Position numbers and translations under genes: made by a program
Part shown: positions 16,910-26,123 of the stretch, one piece after another
Position numbering within the stretch: position 1 is the stretch's first letter
Layout of the letters: every line of letters begins with the position of its first letter
Notes under the pieces: model-generated
The model's input: only the letters and a program-made list of their open reading frames with translations
Told to the model about the DNA's origin: nothing
Database searches by the model: none
Assembly (NCBI RefSeq): GCF_013359935.1
Contig: NZ_JABMCB010000169.1
Span: forward strand, 1-64,000
Source: Paenibacillus xylanilyticus
GTDB lineage: Bacteria; Bacillota; Bacilli; Paenibacillales; Paenibacillaceae
Reading direction: 5' to 3'
DNA length: 64,000 nt

Positions 16910-17623
16910 TTATTCGTGAAGTATTCTGTAGACATAAGCAGCCGTGATCGCGCCCATGGTTGTCCATAGGATATATATCCATAAAAACTCCAAGTGTCCG
17001 GAGGCCAAAGCTGGGCCTAAAGATCGTGCAGGATTCATAGATGCCCCACTTACAGGACCTCCAAACATCGCTTCTAGAGCGACTGTTCCTCCTATAGCGA
17101 TTCCAGCGAATGATTTTGATGCTTTTGCATGGACAGCAGAACTTAAAATGACCATCATTAAAATAAAGGATAGAATGAATTCCAAAATGGCACTTTGCAA
17201 CCAGGGACCTGAAGGAAGCGTTGCTCCCAATCTCCCTACATTACCAAACATAAATAGTAAGGTAAGGCTCGCTGCATAGGCTCCAACACATTGTATGAAA
17301 ACATAAGAGAAGGCTTCAATCGCTGTGATTTGTCTTGAGAAATAAAAAGCGAGGGTGACTGCCGGGTTAAAGTGAGCACCTGATACATGTCCAAAAGCAT
17401 ATATCAAAGCCATGACCACAAGCCCAAACGTTATAGCTACCCCGATATGTGTTAATGTTTTTGTAGTGGTATCTACTACTACCGCACCTGTGCCGGCAAA
17501 TACTAAGAAGAAGGTTCCAATAAACTCAGCTATCCATTTTTTTCGGAGATCAAGTAGTAAAGAACTGCGACTGGTTTCAAAGCTCAATAATGGAAAACCA
17601 TCTTTGACTTCTGTCGCATTCAA
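16910..17623 (-). CDS. MIP-family aquaglyceroporin
   Basis: 237 residues from TTG 17623 (GAGGGGGG eight bases before). Six membrane helices and two NPA boxes (HFNPAVTLAF and SMNPARSLGP) define a MIP channel. Aquaglyceroporins pass As(OH)3. Inside an operon that appears to consume arsenite for antibiotic synthesis, an uptake role is as likely as efflux; in known ars operons a channel such as AqpS works in efflux. It follows the arsL-like gene by 16 bp. Confidence 0.88.
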   Translation of the reverse strand: MNATEVKDGFPLLSFETSRSSLLLDLRKKWIAEFIGTFFLVFAGTGAVVVDTTTKTLTHIGVAITFGLVVMALIYAFGHVSGAHFNPAVTLAFYFSRQITAIEAFSYVFIQCVGAYAASLTLLFMFGNVGRLGATLPSGPWLQSAILEFILSFILMMVILSSAVHAKASKSFAGIAIGGTVALEAMFGGPVSGASMNPARSLGPALASGHLEFLWIYILWTTMGAITAAYVYRILHE

Positions 17624-17639
17624 ATGGTTGTCCCCCCTC

Positions 17640-18914
17640 TTAACATTTTAAACAACAGCGTTTAAAAATACCGTCTTCAGGAACAGTAACGATCTCTTGA
17701 AATAGTTCATCCATATCGGGGTTAGGGTGTTTCCATTCGTAATAGAACTCATGTTCAATCAGATCAAGTGTTTGTATAGAGGCTTGTCTCAGTAAAGGGG
17801 AGCCCTTATATAGGTACAGTCTTGTTTCATATTGTATGGGGTCAATGATGCTCTTCAGGTCATTATCATCTACAAAAGAGCGGAAAGTTGTTAAATCCTC
17901 TGTATTGGTCCAGGGGTTGAACATGATAAAGGTTGGATTGAGTGAAATCTCGATGTGGCGGAGATATGCAATAGCCTGTTCGATATCTTGAATAGAGGTG
18001 TCTTTGGCTACGGCATCCAGTACAACTTCCGATGGAAATTCTAACGCTGATGTAATGAACTTAACACCGAGCCCTTTCATTTCAGCTAATGTTTCTTTAT
18101 TTTCAAGAATATGATCTACTCGGGTAGTGAAGTCGTAAGTGAGATCAGGAAAATCCTCATGTAACTGACGCAATATCTTGATACCGTGGTATTTTGCATT
18201 AAAGAAGTCTGCATCAATAAAGGATAAGTGCGTCATTCCCCCTTCGACAAGGTTTCTGACATCCTGTAGTACAATCGATTCAGATACCAGGATGACTTTA
18301 CCCTCATAGGCAGCATATACCGAGCAATACAGACACTTATGATGACACCCGCGTGCGATTTCAGTGGAGCCCACGATCTGCTCAGAGCCTAATAGTTTGT
18401 TGATTTGCTTCTGGGGATACTTGTAGAGCGGCGGAAGCATATGCCGTGTCGGAACGCTTAAATGATCTCTCGACATATACGGATGAATTTCTTTACCCTG
18501 CAGAGCATCACGTCCGATGAGAACCCCATCCAGGGTACAATCAGTGTCTCCAGACAGATACTTTGCAAGATTGACCAAAGGTCTCTCCCACTCTCCACAA
18601 ACGCAGGAATCACTATACTTCCCGGCAAGTCGGCTGGCATTAATAGTTGCATGCTGACCAAAGTACGTAATATGAGCCTTGGGATTAACCTGACGAATGA
18701 TTTGAGTTAGTTCAGTGGCCGCTTGAACAGCATCAAATAATGGAATGGAAATGGCGATAAGCTCTTGATCCAGAAATCGTCCTTCATCAATTCCTTCGAC
18801 ATAAGTATCAAGCACAGACACATCGAAATCTGCATGTAATAAAGCGGTCAAGGCTGTAGCTACCGTCATCGGTTGATAGCCACCTTCAAAGTTAGAAACC
18901 AACAGGACCTTCAT
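17640..18914 (-). CDS. arsL: ArsL-like radical SAM enzyme of arsinothricin synthesis
   Basis: 424 residues. The N-terminal half resembles a cobalamin-binding Rossmann domain. A radical SAM barrel follows with C190-x3-C194-x2-C197 (RGCHHKCLYC) for the 4Fe-4S cluster. The protein ends in RCCLKC, the Cys-rich tail I recall as a hallmark of ArsL. From published work, ArsL moves the 3-amino-3-carboxypropyl group of SAM to As(III), giving hydroxyarsinothricin. It is directly preceded by an arsM-like gene, as expected for the arsQML arrangement. The GGGAGGAAGG ribosome site fixes the start. Confidence 0.82.
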   Translation of the reverse strand: MKVLLVSNFEGGYQPMTVATALTALLHADFDVSVLDTYVEGIDEGRFLDQELIAISIPLFDAVQAATELTQIIRQVNPKAHITYFGQHATINASRLAGKYSDSCVCGEWERPLVNLAKYLSGDTDCTLDGVLIGRDALQGKEIHPYMSRDHLSVPTRHMLPPLYKYPQKQINKLLGSEQIVGSTEIARGCHHKCLYCSVYAAYEGKVILVSESIVLQDVRNLVEGGMTHLSFIDADFFNAKYHGIKILRQLHEDFPDLTYDFTTRVDHILENKETLAEMKGLGVKFITSALEFPSEVVLDAVAKDTSIQDIEQAIAYLRHIEISLNPTFIMFNPWTNTEDLTTFRSFVDDNDLKSIIDPIQYETRLYLYKGSPLLRQASIQTLDLIEHEFYYEWKHPNPDMDELFQEIVTVPEDGIFKRCCLKC

Positions 18915-18950
18915 GAGCCTTCCTCCCTATCTTTCAAGGTTCTTCTTCGG

Positions 18951-19775
18951 TTAAACTTTCGTGGCTTTAATCAAGTAATAGCCTACTTTTTCTTCTAAAA
19001 AATGATGGGCCTCAGCATGATCCTGCTGAAATTGCAGATATTCATCTTTATACTCTTCACTCGATTCCATCAGCTCACGATATCGTTTGTTTTTGTCATC
19101 TGTAAAATTGATAACTTCCAAATCGATATACCCCGCTTCTTCAATTTGGGCAATGTTCTCGCTTAACTGAATACTCCCAGCGCGGCAACCGCTAACCAAG
19201 GACAAATCATTCTTGATGGAAGACGGGACGGGTGCATAAGAAACAAAATCCGTGTAGATAAAGGTACCCCCAGGTGCTAACACACGTGTAATTTCCTGGA
19301 TGGCTTTAATCCGGTCAGGCACCAGATTCAGAACACACTCACTGTATATCAAATCAAACTGGCCATCCATATACGGAAGCGACTGGACATCGGCAACAAA
19401 GAAGCCCAACTTTTTACGAAACCCATCTGGAAATTGGGTGCTTTTTTCCCTGGCACGGGCAATCATGTTCTCACTGAAATCTACACCAATAAATTGCTTT
19501 CCATCTTCATGTGACTCCACCAAAGAGAGCAGTGTTGTTCCCATACCACAACCGATATCGAGAATTCGCTGTTTATCTGAAGCAAGAACAAACTCTTTAA
19601 TACGTTCTGTAGGTCCGGACGGAGAAAATTTATCCGTTCCTTCCGAGTAGTTACCTTCACCTTCAGCTACAGAGTTATAAAAGTCTTTGATTGCTTGCGT
19701 TGCTGCATCCAATTCAGCTGGACCAGGTGAGCAGCAGTTTGAAACATTGGAAACTACCAGTTCTTGATTAGACAT
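18951..19775 (-). CDS. arsM: ArsM-like As(III) S-adenosylmethionine methyltransferase
   Basis: 274 residues, class I methyltransferase with LDIGCGMGTT for SAM and the ArsM-type cysteines: C14-C15 (SNCCSPG), SECVLNLVPD and VSGCRAGS. In arsinothricin synthesis ArsM methylates the trivalent ArsL product; on its own it methylates arsenite. It overlaps the exporter gene by 8 bases, and arsL follows after 36 bp, so the three are one transcription unit. Confidence 0.88.
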   Translation of the reverse strand: MSNQELVVSNVSNCCSPGPAELDAATQAIKDFYNSVAEGEGNYSEGTDKFSPSGPTERIKEFVLASDKQRILDIGCGMGTTLLSLVESHEDGKQFIGVDFSENMIARAREKSTQFPDGFRKKLGFFVADVQSLPYMDGQFDLIYSECVLNLVPDRIKAIQEITRVLAPGGTFIYTDFVSYAPVPSSIKNDLSLVSGCRAGSIQLSENIAQIEEAGYIDLEVINFTDDKNKRYRELMESSEEYKDEYLQFQQDHAEAHHFLEEKVGYYLIKATKV

Positions 19776-20982
19776 TTGTTATTTCTCCCTTCGAGATGCT
19801 TTGTATTTTTATGGAACGGACATAGGCAGTCCATAATACATAGAAAACAAGGGTGCCTAGAATCCAAAGGAAACCTGAGAAATAGAACGTAGTGTCAATT
19901 TGAAAAGTGTCCATTAGAATGCCAGATGTCAGCGGACCCAAAATCATTCCCAAGCTTGTCGCAGAACCCAGGAATCCCATCGTCGCCCCCATCCCCGCCT
20001 CTCTTCCTAGAACAGTTGACAGTGCAGAAGATGAAGCAAGCGTGACTGCAGAAGTTAGGCCGGTTCCAATCATTAGTAAGGCGATCGTCCAAAGCGAATG
20101 CATAGATGGAAACATCATTAAAAGAATCGTGGTTAACATAGCTGAGATGAGAATTAACTTCATTTTATTAAAACGGTCAACCACCCAACCTAGCGGGACC
20201 TGTGTTGCACCTATAATAATGTTGTTTAAGGCAATTAATAAACCAATCATCAGGGCATTAAGCCCTCTGCTTTGTGCGTATAGGGTGAAGAAGGAAATCA
20301 TGAACATGGAAAGAACAGCTACAATGACATTGACGGAGGACAATGCTAGAATCCCGGGATGTCTCCAGGGAGATCGTTTCAGATGAGTACGCTCTGAATT
20401 GGTTTCGTTAAGATCAGCCACATTGGTTTCTTTCTTCGCCCTTGATGAAGGTAAAACAAAGACAATAACTAAGGCGATGATCGCAAGGCCGAGTAAGGAG
20501 AAAAATGCATTCTGTGTCCCGTACTGAACTGATATATATCCACCGAGCAAGGGTCCCAACCCATTTGCCAAGAAAATAGCAGTGTTGTATATCCCCATAT
20601 ACTTGCCTTCTTGCCCTTTAGGGCTGATTTCGCCCATGTAAGCCATAGCCATAGGTAGCATCATGGCTGATGCTACGCCATGAAGTAACCGCGCCCCTAG
20701 AAGTCCCGCTATACTACTTGCTAATCCATAACTTAGTGCGATAAAGGGATAAAGTATCAGGCTATAGATCAGGATGGCTTTAGGTCCTTTTTTATCTGCC
20801 AATCTCCCGATCGGTGTACCAATTAAAAGACGAACTACGTAAAATCCGCTGTACAACGTTCCGACCCACAAACCGGTTGCCCCTAAGTTTTTTGCATAAG
20901 GAGCTAGTAGTGGCGCTACAATCCCGGTACCTACGACCAATATAAAGACAGATAAACACAGGAAAATAATATTCTTTTTCAT
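19768..20982 (-). CDS. MFS exporter, probable arsinothricin efflux (ArsQ-like role)
   Basis: 404 residues, 12 predicted membrane helices, with the MFS motif IGRLADKKGPK between helices 2 and 3. It starts on the ATGA overlap with the ATP-grasp gene and ends inside arsM. Its position in an arsL/arsM operon suggests it exports the organoarsenical product, the task attributed to ArsQ in the known cluster. I cannot say from sequence whether it is orthologous to ArsQ, so no symbol is given. Confidence 0.82.
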   Translation of the reverse strand: MKKNIIFLCLSVFILVVGTGIVAPLLAPYAKNLGATGLWVGTLYSGFYVVRLLIGTPIGRLADKKGPKAILIYSLILYPFIALSYGLASSIAGLLGARLLHGVASAMMLPMAMAYMGEISPKGQEGKYMGIYNTAIFLANGLGPLLGGYISVQYGTQNAFFSLLGLAIIALVIVFVLPSSRAKKETNVADLNETNSERTHLKRSPWRHPGILALSSVNVIVAVLSMFMISFFTLYAQSRGLNALMIGLLIALNNIIIGATQVPLGWVVDRFNKMKLILISAMLTTILLMMFPSMHSLWTIALLMIGTGLTSAVTLASSSALSTVLGREAGMGATMGFLGSATSLGMILGPLTSGILMDTFQIDTTFYFSGFLWILGTLVFYVLWTAYVRSIKIQSISKGEITNV

Positions 20983-22247
20983 ATGACACCCATACGTTTA
21001 TCAGTGGACGAAGGCACCTCTCCATCTTGATCCTTTGTTATGAAAAAATGCATGGCTTCTTTCGCAGTATTCAAGACTTGAGATGCATGCTTACCATCTA
21101 CACCATGAGCTATCATATAGCCCAACCGATTATAGTTGCTTTTAGTCATCGTTACGTAATCACCATTTTGAACAGAGATCTCAACTTGCTTTATTCCTTC
21201 AATTGATTGAGCTGCGTTCTTGTTCAATCGAACATTTCCATCTTGATACGCAAGTAAAAATTGAATTTGGGCTGAATCCGTGATGGGTATGTCCCTAGGA
21301 GCACTTGCAAAGGTTCCCCCCGTAACAATATGAAATGCCAACTTACGCAGATCATATCCGGTAACAGCATGAACCAAGTTGTGAATTTGATCTCCGCCCA
21401 CCCTCGCATTCACCTCGATTACTTTGGGTCCTTGAGTAGAAAGCTTAACTTCAGTGTGGGAGACAATATAATCTACGCCTAGGACCGCCAAAGCCTTAAT
21501 AACGACCTCTTGAATCAGGGTAGAATCCTGTTCTGATAATAGAGCGGGTACCAAGTGTCCTTCTTCAATTAATGCGGATGTATTTTTAGCGGTAATTGCA
21601 ATGATATGTGTGGTTCCATTGATCGTACATGACTCAACACTAAATTCAGGTCCTTCGATGTATTCCTCTACGAGAATATGCTTCTCTAAAGGTTGTCCAA
21701 CCCAGTTTAGAGCATTAGTGCTAATAAGTTCAGCAGCACTCCATGCTTCTTCTAACGTATTACATTTTTGTACCATATGACTGCCCGCATCATTAGAAGG
21801 TTTTACGATAACGGGTAACTTCATTTCACTAAGGATGTGTAGTATCTCTGCAGGTGTTTGGATTAAAGCGTATTGGATGGGGGATACCTGGTGTTTGGTT
21901 AAACATGCGCGGGTTTGTGCTTTGCTGCGGCAATTTAAAGCGGCCTGTGAAGATAAGTGGAATTGCAGACCCAAGGCCTCGGCTATTTTCGCACCTAGAA
22001 CGATGCGATATTCATTATTCGTATACACAGCAACAATAGAAAGCCGTTTAGATATTTCGATTGCCTTAGCGATTGCCTCTTCTTCCTGATTCAAATCCAT
22101 TTCAAAAGGGAAATCTGCAATCATGGCATCTTCAAAAGGTATCTTCGTATTCATGAGAACCACCTTATAGCCTTGTTCCTTTATGAAAAGGATTTCCTCA
22201 ACATCATCTCGCCGACCAATAAGCAGAACTGCAGGACGATTCACCAT
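20979..22247 (-). CDS. ATP-grasp ligase, candidate amino acid or peptide ligase
   Basis: 422 residues. The ATP-grasp fold is shown by the VIVKPSNDAGSHM loop, the HILVEEYIEGPEFSVES strand and the Mg-binding VIEVNARVGGDQ. The closest type by eye is the BacD-like carboxylate-amine ligases that join amino acids. Arsinothricin is an amino acid analogous to phosphinothricin, which its producers release as a peptide, so a ligase here suggests a peptide-capped arsinothricin. That is inference. AAGGAGGG before the ATG; coupled to the exporter gene by ATGA. Confidence 0.83.
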   Translation of the reverse strand: MVNRPAVLLIGRRDDVEEILFIKEQGYKVVLMNTKIPFEDAMIADFPFEMDLNQEEEAIAKAIEISKRLSIVAVYTNNEYRIVLGAKIAEALGLQFHLSSQAALNCRSKAQTRACLTKHQVSPIQYALIQTPAEILHILSEMKLPVIVKPSNDAGSHMVQKCNTLEEAWSAAELISTNALNWVGQPLEKHILVEEYIEGPEFSVESCTINGTTHIIAITAKNTSALIEEGHLVPALLSEQDSTLIQEVVIKALAVLGVDYIVSHTEVKLSTQGPKVIEVNARVGGDQIHNLVHAVTGYDLRKLAFHIVTGGTFASAPRDIPITDSAQIQFLLAYQDGNVRLNKNAAQSIEGIKQVEISVQNGDYVTMTKSNYNRLGYMIAHGVDGKHASQVLNTAKEAMHFFITKDQDGEVPSSTDKRMGVI

Positions 22248-22259
22248 TTTAATCCCTCC

Positions 22260-22562
22260 TTATCTGCAACACTCGGATTGGGAACTCTGTGGCAAGATAC
22301 CTTCTTGAGTGGAGGTTTCATTGAATAATTTCTTTGTTTTGGCTACGGCGATGATACCGGCAACTTGTCCAATTTCTTCGTTCGTAATGAACTCTTGCTT
22401 AGCAGAAATAAGTGCCTTCCTCAAATCTTCTTGATCTCCGATTATCATCGCACTTGTTAGTTCAACTAATGCTCGATCTCTGGGTGAGAGGTACTCCGCT
22501 CTTAGAGCTTCTTCCACAAAATCAGTATACTTCCGATGTAGCTCAGGCAATAATTGGAGCAT
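22260..22562 (-). CDS. AhpD/carboxymuconolactone-decarboxylase-like small protein with CC tail
   Basis: 100 residues, all helical, of the CMD/AhpD type (LSPRDRALVELTSAM, then ITNEEIGQVAGIIAVAKT), but the catalytic CxxC of AhpD is missing. It ends in SECCR, another vicinal cysteine pair. First gene of the minus-strand arsL operon (GTGAGGTG ribosome site), 12 bp before the ATP-grasp gene. The role could be thiol redox or arsenite binding; unproven. Confidence 0.72.
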   Translation of the reverse strand: MLQLLPELHRKYTDFVEEALRAEYLSPRDRALVELTSAMIIGDQEDLRKALISAKQEFITNEEIGQVAGIIAVAKTKKLFNETSTQEGILPQSSQSECCR

Positions 22563-22945
22563 TTTAAATTCACCTCACGATAGAATGGTTAGTACATTTA
22601 TATCAATCTATCCTTATGTAAAGACAGACATGATAACTCACTTATAATAGTTGTTTAACGCAAGTAATTACACGCCTTGTTATATATCACATTTAAATGA
22701 ATAAGAATCACACATTGAATACACTTCATTATTTATGGCTTAATTCACCTTAAAATAAGGATACAAAATACATTTACTTGAATAATTTTCCTTTATTATA
22801 TTCTGATAATTTGCAAATAGCAACTTTATTTTTCGTTGTTCAACATTAAATTTAAGTGTTGATTTCCAAAAACAGTCATGCTAAAGTCTGTTCATGAATT
22901 CATTATTTACTTACAATAGATAGTTAAAAAGTGAGGGATTCTTAT
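22563..22945. promoter_or_regulatory. Divergent promoter region of the arsL operon and arsN1
   Basis: 383 bp, AT-rich, with no coding potential. TTGCAAATAGCAA at 22811-22823 matches the inverted-repeat motif before arsO, the second marR gene and the flavoprotein gene. It is well placed to control both divergent units. Individual promoters cannot be fixed with certainty. Confidence 0.6.
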
Positions 22946-23461
22946 ATGCAAATGGTATCTATCCGCCAAGCCAAAGTGAACGATTTAAATAGTATATTGG
23001 GCATCTACAATCAAGGCATTGAAGATCGAATTGCAACGCTAGAAACGGAAACGAAAGATATGATATACATACAAAAATGGTTTAACCAACATCAAGGGAG
23101 ACATGTCGCATTGGTAGCAGAGGTATCAGAACAAGTTATTGGATGGGCTTCGTTAAATCCGTACTCGCACCGTTGTGCTTATCACGGTGTCGCTGATTTG
23201 TCGATATATATTCATAGAGAGTATCGTGGAAAAGGCATTGGAAATGCGCTCCTTTTGGAGTTAGAAAATGAAGCGAGGAAGCATAACTTTCATAAAATTG
23301 TGTTGTTTACCTTTCCCTTTAATAAGGCTGGGCAAGGATTATACCAGAAACTGGGGTATCGAACTGTAGGTGTTTTTGAACAGCAAGGTATTATGGATGG
23401 CGAACTTATTGATATTATGATTATGGAAAAACTCATTCACCAAGCTGGAATGCACGGATAA
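22946..23461 (+). CDS. arsN1: ArsN1-like GNAT acetyltransferase (arsinothricin/phosphinothricin N-acetyltransferase type)
   Basis: 171 residues from ATG 22946 (GTGAGGGA ribosome site; an in-frame GTG at 22931 is less likely). Typical PAT/ArsN1 sequence: N-terminal IRQAKVNDLNSILGIYNQGI, acetyl-CoA loop REYRGKGIGNALL, and GLYQKLGYRTVGVFEQQG. ArsN1 acetylates the amino group of arsinothricin and detoxifies it. Divergent from the presumed biosynthetic operon, it fits producer self-resistance. Confidence 0.85.
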   Translation: MQMVSIRQAKVNDLNSILGIYNQGIEDRIATLETETKDMIYIQKWFNQHQGRHVALVAEVSEQVIGWASLNPYSHRCAYHGVADLSIYIHREYRGKGIGNALLLELENEARKHNFHKIVLFTFPFNKAGQGLYQKLGYRTVGVFEQQGIMDGELIDIMIMEKLIHQAGMHG

Positions 23462-23505
23462 AGGGATGAAAACAACGCTCTTCAGCGACTACTAAAAAAA
23501 ATGAT

Positions 23506-23542
23506 AAAGGGACGTCGTCATTGTGTATGACAACGTCCCTTT
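23506..23542. terminator. Bidirectional terminator
   Basis: AAAGGGACGTCGTCA and TGACAACGTCCCTTT arms with a 7-nt loop between the converging arsN1 and phosphatase genes. Confidence 0.9.
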
Positions 23543-23558
23543 ATTAAAAGAAATAATA

Positions 23559-23996
23559 TTAACTATTATTTGCTTCATACATATTCTTCAGTACATGACG
23601 CATTTCAGGCTTGATTGAAATGTCCGGACGTCTCTCCATTGCGAGTTTTTCGGCTTCTTCAACTGTAGTAGCTTCACCCAAGTTCATCAAAAGAGCTGTA
23701 GCTACTGTACCCGTACGGTTCCGGCCACCAGCACAGTGAAAGAATACTTTTTTACCTTCCTGAACAGCTTCAGTCACGGCTTGAATAGCGGACTTGATGG
23801 ATTCTTCCTGATCATTCCGATTTTCAACAATTGGATAATGATGTCGGTGTGCTGAATCAGGAAATCCTTCTTGTGCCTTACCATCATCTCGGAGATCAAA
23901 TACCTCAGTTACACCTTGCTCCTTAATCGCACTTAGAGCAGCATCTGCTCCCCCAATATATACTTTACCTTTAACCAGTTCATGATAGTTAGACAT
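23559..23996 (-). CDS. Dual-specificity phosphatase-like protein of the ars operon
   Basis: 145 residues with the Cx5R loop HCAGGRNRTGT (about 93-103), so the cysteine phosphatase chemistry is intact. DLRDDG upstream could supply the general acid. The family is related to Cdc25/Acr2-type arsenate reductases only by loop, not fold. In ars operons such proteins are found but their substrate is unknown. CAGGAGG before ATG; last gene of the arsB-arsC-arsD-arsA operon. Confidence 0.8.
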   Translation of the reverse strand: MSNYHELVKGKVYIGGADAALSAIKEQGVTEVFDLRDDGKAQEGFPDSAHRHHYPIVENRNDQEESIKSAIQAVTEAVQEGKKVFFHCAGGRNRTGTVATALLMNLGEATTVEEAEKLAMERRPDISIKPEMRHVLKNMYEANNS

Positions 23997-24023
23997 CGTT
24001 ATCCTCCTGTTTTCTAATTGTGC

Positions 24024-24305
24024 TTAACAGCAACTTGAGCCTCCACTAACGACGAGTCCAAGTCCATCGTCGTATTGTTCCACATCCAGGGTGATTGATT
24101 TTACGGTAGCTACTATCTCAGGATCAACAGCTACGCGAATCGCATTTATTTCCTGTACCACATCATTCTCATCAGGATCAGCGAGCCCTAGTTGATAACT
24201 GGGCCCACAGCACCCTCCGCTAACCATGGCAAATCGAAGCGTATGCACGCCTGCTTCTCTCATCATTTCTACAATATAGGCTTTTGCTCCATCGGTAATC
24301 ACCAT
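24024..24305 (-). CDS. HesB/IscA-like protein with vicinal cysteines
   Basis: 93 residues with the HesB/IscA-like fold (ITDGAKAYIVEMMREAG, then RFAMVSGGCCGPSYQLGL) and a C-terminal GGSSCC. Canonical A-type Fe-S carriers have three conserved cysteines; here they form a GCCG and a CC pair. It may bind As(III) or an Fe-S cluster. It lies between arsA and the phosphatase gene in the ars operon. Confidence 0.78.
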   Translation of the reverse strand: MVITDGAKAYIVEMMREAGVHTLRFAMVSGGCCGPSYQLGLADPDENDVVQEINAIRVAVDPEIVATVKSITLDVEQYDDGLGLVVSGGSSCC

Positions 24306-24322
24306 CGTCGATCAGTCTCCTT

Positions 24323-26104
24323 TTATACTTCATTCGGGCTTACTACTTCAGTCCAGGTCTTTAGACTGTCATAACCAACAACCTCTTTGGATTCCCAAGG
24401 AATAATTACGGTGTTTCCCTCTGAAGCTTTATGAATCTGCTGAATCCATTCCTGCTCAGCAATGGCTCGTCCGCTAAGAATAGGATCCATGGTGTCTGTC
24501 ACGGCAAAACTTTGATTAATAGTCCACCACTTGGTTGGTATACTGGCCCGCTGCAAGTCCTGTTCCAAACGAAAAGCCTCATAATACGGTGTAGCCTCTG
24601 CGAGTGTAACAATAACAACACTTGTTTCATTCGGATCACGAAGTCGTGGTAACAAATGCTGAACCGCAGCCGGTATGGCACCTGCTGAACGTGCAATCTC
24701 CTTATGATACTCTTCCGTTGCATCGAGAAGAAGTAACGTGTGCCCTGTTGGAGCCGTATCAATAACGACAATCTCATGGCTGCTTCGTTCAACCAGATTG
24801 GCAAATGCACGGAAAACTGCAATTTCTTCAGTACAAGGCGATCTTAAATCTTCTTCCAGGTAAGCCAGACCATCCTCGTCCAAAGAATCCTTGTTCTGCT
24901 CCAGGACTTCCTGTTTATATCGTTCCAGTTCAACCTTCGGATCGATACAACTCACGGTGATGTTGTCCGTCTCTTGTTCGAGCACATGACTCAGATGGGA
25001 AGCGGGATCGGTTGTGCTCAGATGTACCCGGTGACCTCTCTCTGCCAGACCAACTGCAATAGCAGATGCAACCGTTGTTTTGCCTACGCCGCCTTTTCCC
25101 ATGGTGAAGATCACTCGGATCCCTTTGCTCTCCATATCATCTATGAGATGTTGCAAGGGGAAAACCAACGAAGGATTTACATTTTTCTCCTGTACCAGGC
25201 TAACCTCCGGGGCATCAAAGAAATGACGCAAATGCTCAATGCCAGTGATGTTAAATGGCGCTAGAGGAATTTGATAAATTGGAAGCTGCTGAACGGCTTC
25301 AGGAAGCTTCTCCAATGCACGTACCTGTCGACCGTAAAAAGCAGAAGAAACCGTATCCTGCTCCATAACCGAAGAAAGCATCCCGTTCACGATCAACAAC
25401 TGATTCTGAATACCGATCTCTCCAAGCTCTTGCGATGCCCGCGCAGCTTCTTTCAGCGGAGAATCATCCGGACGAGTGACCAGTACAAGTGTCGTTTCAT
25501 TGGAATCAGACAAGGTCTGGACGGCATCCTCATATAATGTTTTTTTCGCTTCCAGACCGGCAAGCGGTCCCAGACAGGAAGCCCCATGTGTACTTTCAGA
25601 TAAAAACCCGCTCCAGGCGGTTGGCAATTGCAACAAACGCAGCGTGTGCCCTGTCGGAGCCGTATCGAACAAGATGTGATCATACTGCTCTCGCAGTTCT
25701 TGATTAGTCAGCATGGAACTGAACTCATTAAAGGCAGCTATTTCAACCGTACAGGCTCCAGATAATTGCTCTTCCATCGTCGCGATCACTGTGTCTGGAA
25801 GCACGCCGCGGTATGGCCCAACCATCTCAGCTTTGTACTCATTAGCAGCGGTTTCAGGATCGAGATTGGCGGCATCCAGATTTTTCATTCCAATTACAGG
25901 TACGGGGTGATTAGAAAGCTCCATACCAAAAACATCCTGTAGGTTAGAAGCTGGATCGGTGCTCACCAGCAAAACACGCTTTCCCGAATCGGCAAGGGAT
26001 ACGGCTGTTGCACAAGCCGTGGACGTCTTGCCTACGCCCCCTTTTCCGGTAAAAAACAGATAAGGGGTTAACGACATGGATTTCGGTTCAAATCGGTTTA
26101 ACAT
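24323..26104 (-). CDS. arsA: ArsA arsenite-pump ATPase
   Basis: 593 residues from ATG 26104 (the open frame reaches 26152 but would enter arsD; GAAGAAGG is the nearest ribosome site). Two homologous halves, each with a P-loop (TGKGGVGKT near 19-27, MGKGGVGKT near 340) and DTAPTGHTL. The arsenite-binding cysteines are kept (ACTVEIAAF, ASCLGP, PCTEEIAVF). It drives As(III) extrusion through ArsB using ATP and receives arsenite from ArsD. Confidence 0.95.
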   Translation of the reverse strand: MLNRFEPKSMSLTPYLFFTGKGGVGKTSTACATAVSLADSGKRVLLVSTDPASNLQDVFGMELSNHPVPVIGMKNLDAANLDPETAANEYKAEMVGPYRGVLPDTVIATMEEQLSGACTVEIAAFNEFSSMLTNQELREQYDHILFDTAPTGHTLRLLQLPTAWSGFLSESTHGASCLGPLAGLEAKKTLYEDAVQTLSDSNETTLVLVTRPDDSPLKEAARASQELGEIGIQNQLLIVNGMLSSVMEQDTVSSAFYGRQVRALEKLPEAVQQLPIYQIPLAPFNITGIEHLRHFFDAPEVSLVQEKNVNPSLVFPLQHLIDDMESKGIRVIFTMGKGGVGKTTVASAIAVGLAERGHRVHLSTTDPASHLSHVLEQETDNITVSCIDPKVELERYKQEVLEQNKDSLDEDGLAYLEEDLRSPCTEEIAVFRAFANLVERSSHEIVVIDTAPTGHTLLLLDATEEYHKEIARSAGAIPAAVQHLLPRLRDPNETSVVIVTLAEATPYYEAFRLEQDLQRASIPTKWWTINQSFAVTDTMDPILSGRAIAEQEWIQQIHKASEGNTVIIPWESKEVVGYDSLKTWTEVVSPNEV

Positions 26105-26123
26105 GTTGAGAGGACCTTCTTCC

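Noticed and set aside
22260..22562. Active AhpD-type peroxidase partner
   Set aside because: The CxxC active site of AhpD is absent; only the helical fold pattern and a terminal CC remain.
24323..26104. Many frames opposite arsA
   Set aside because: All are antisense shadows of a well-conserved gene.
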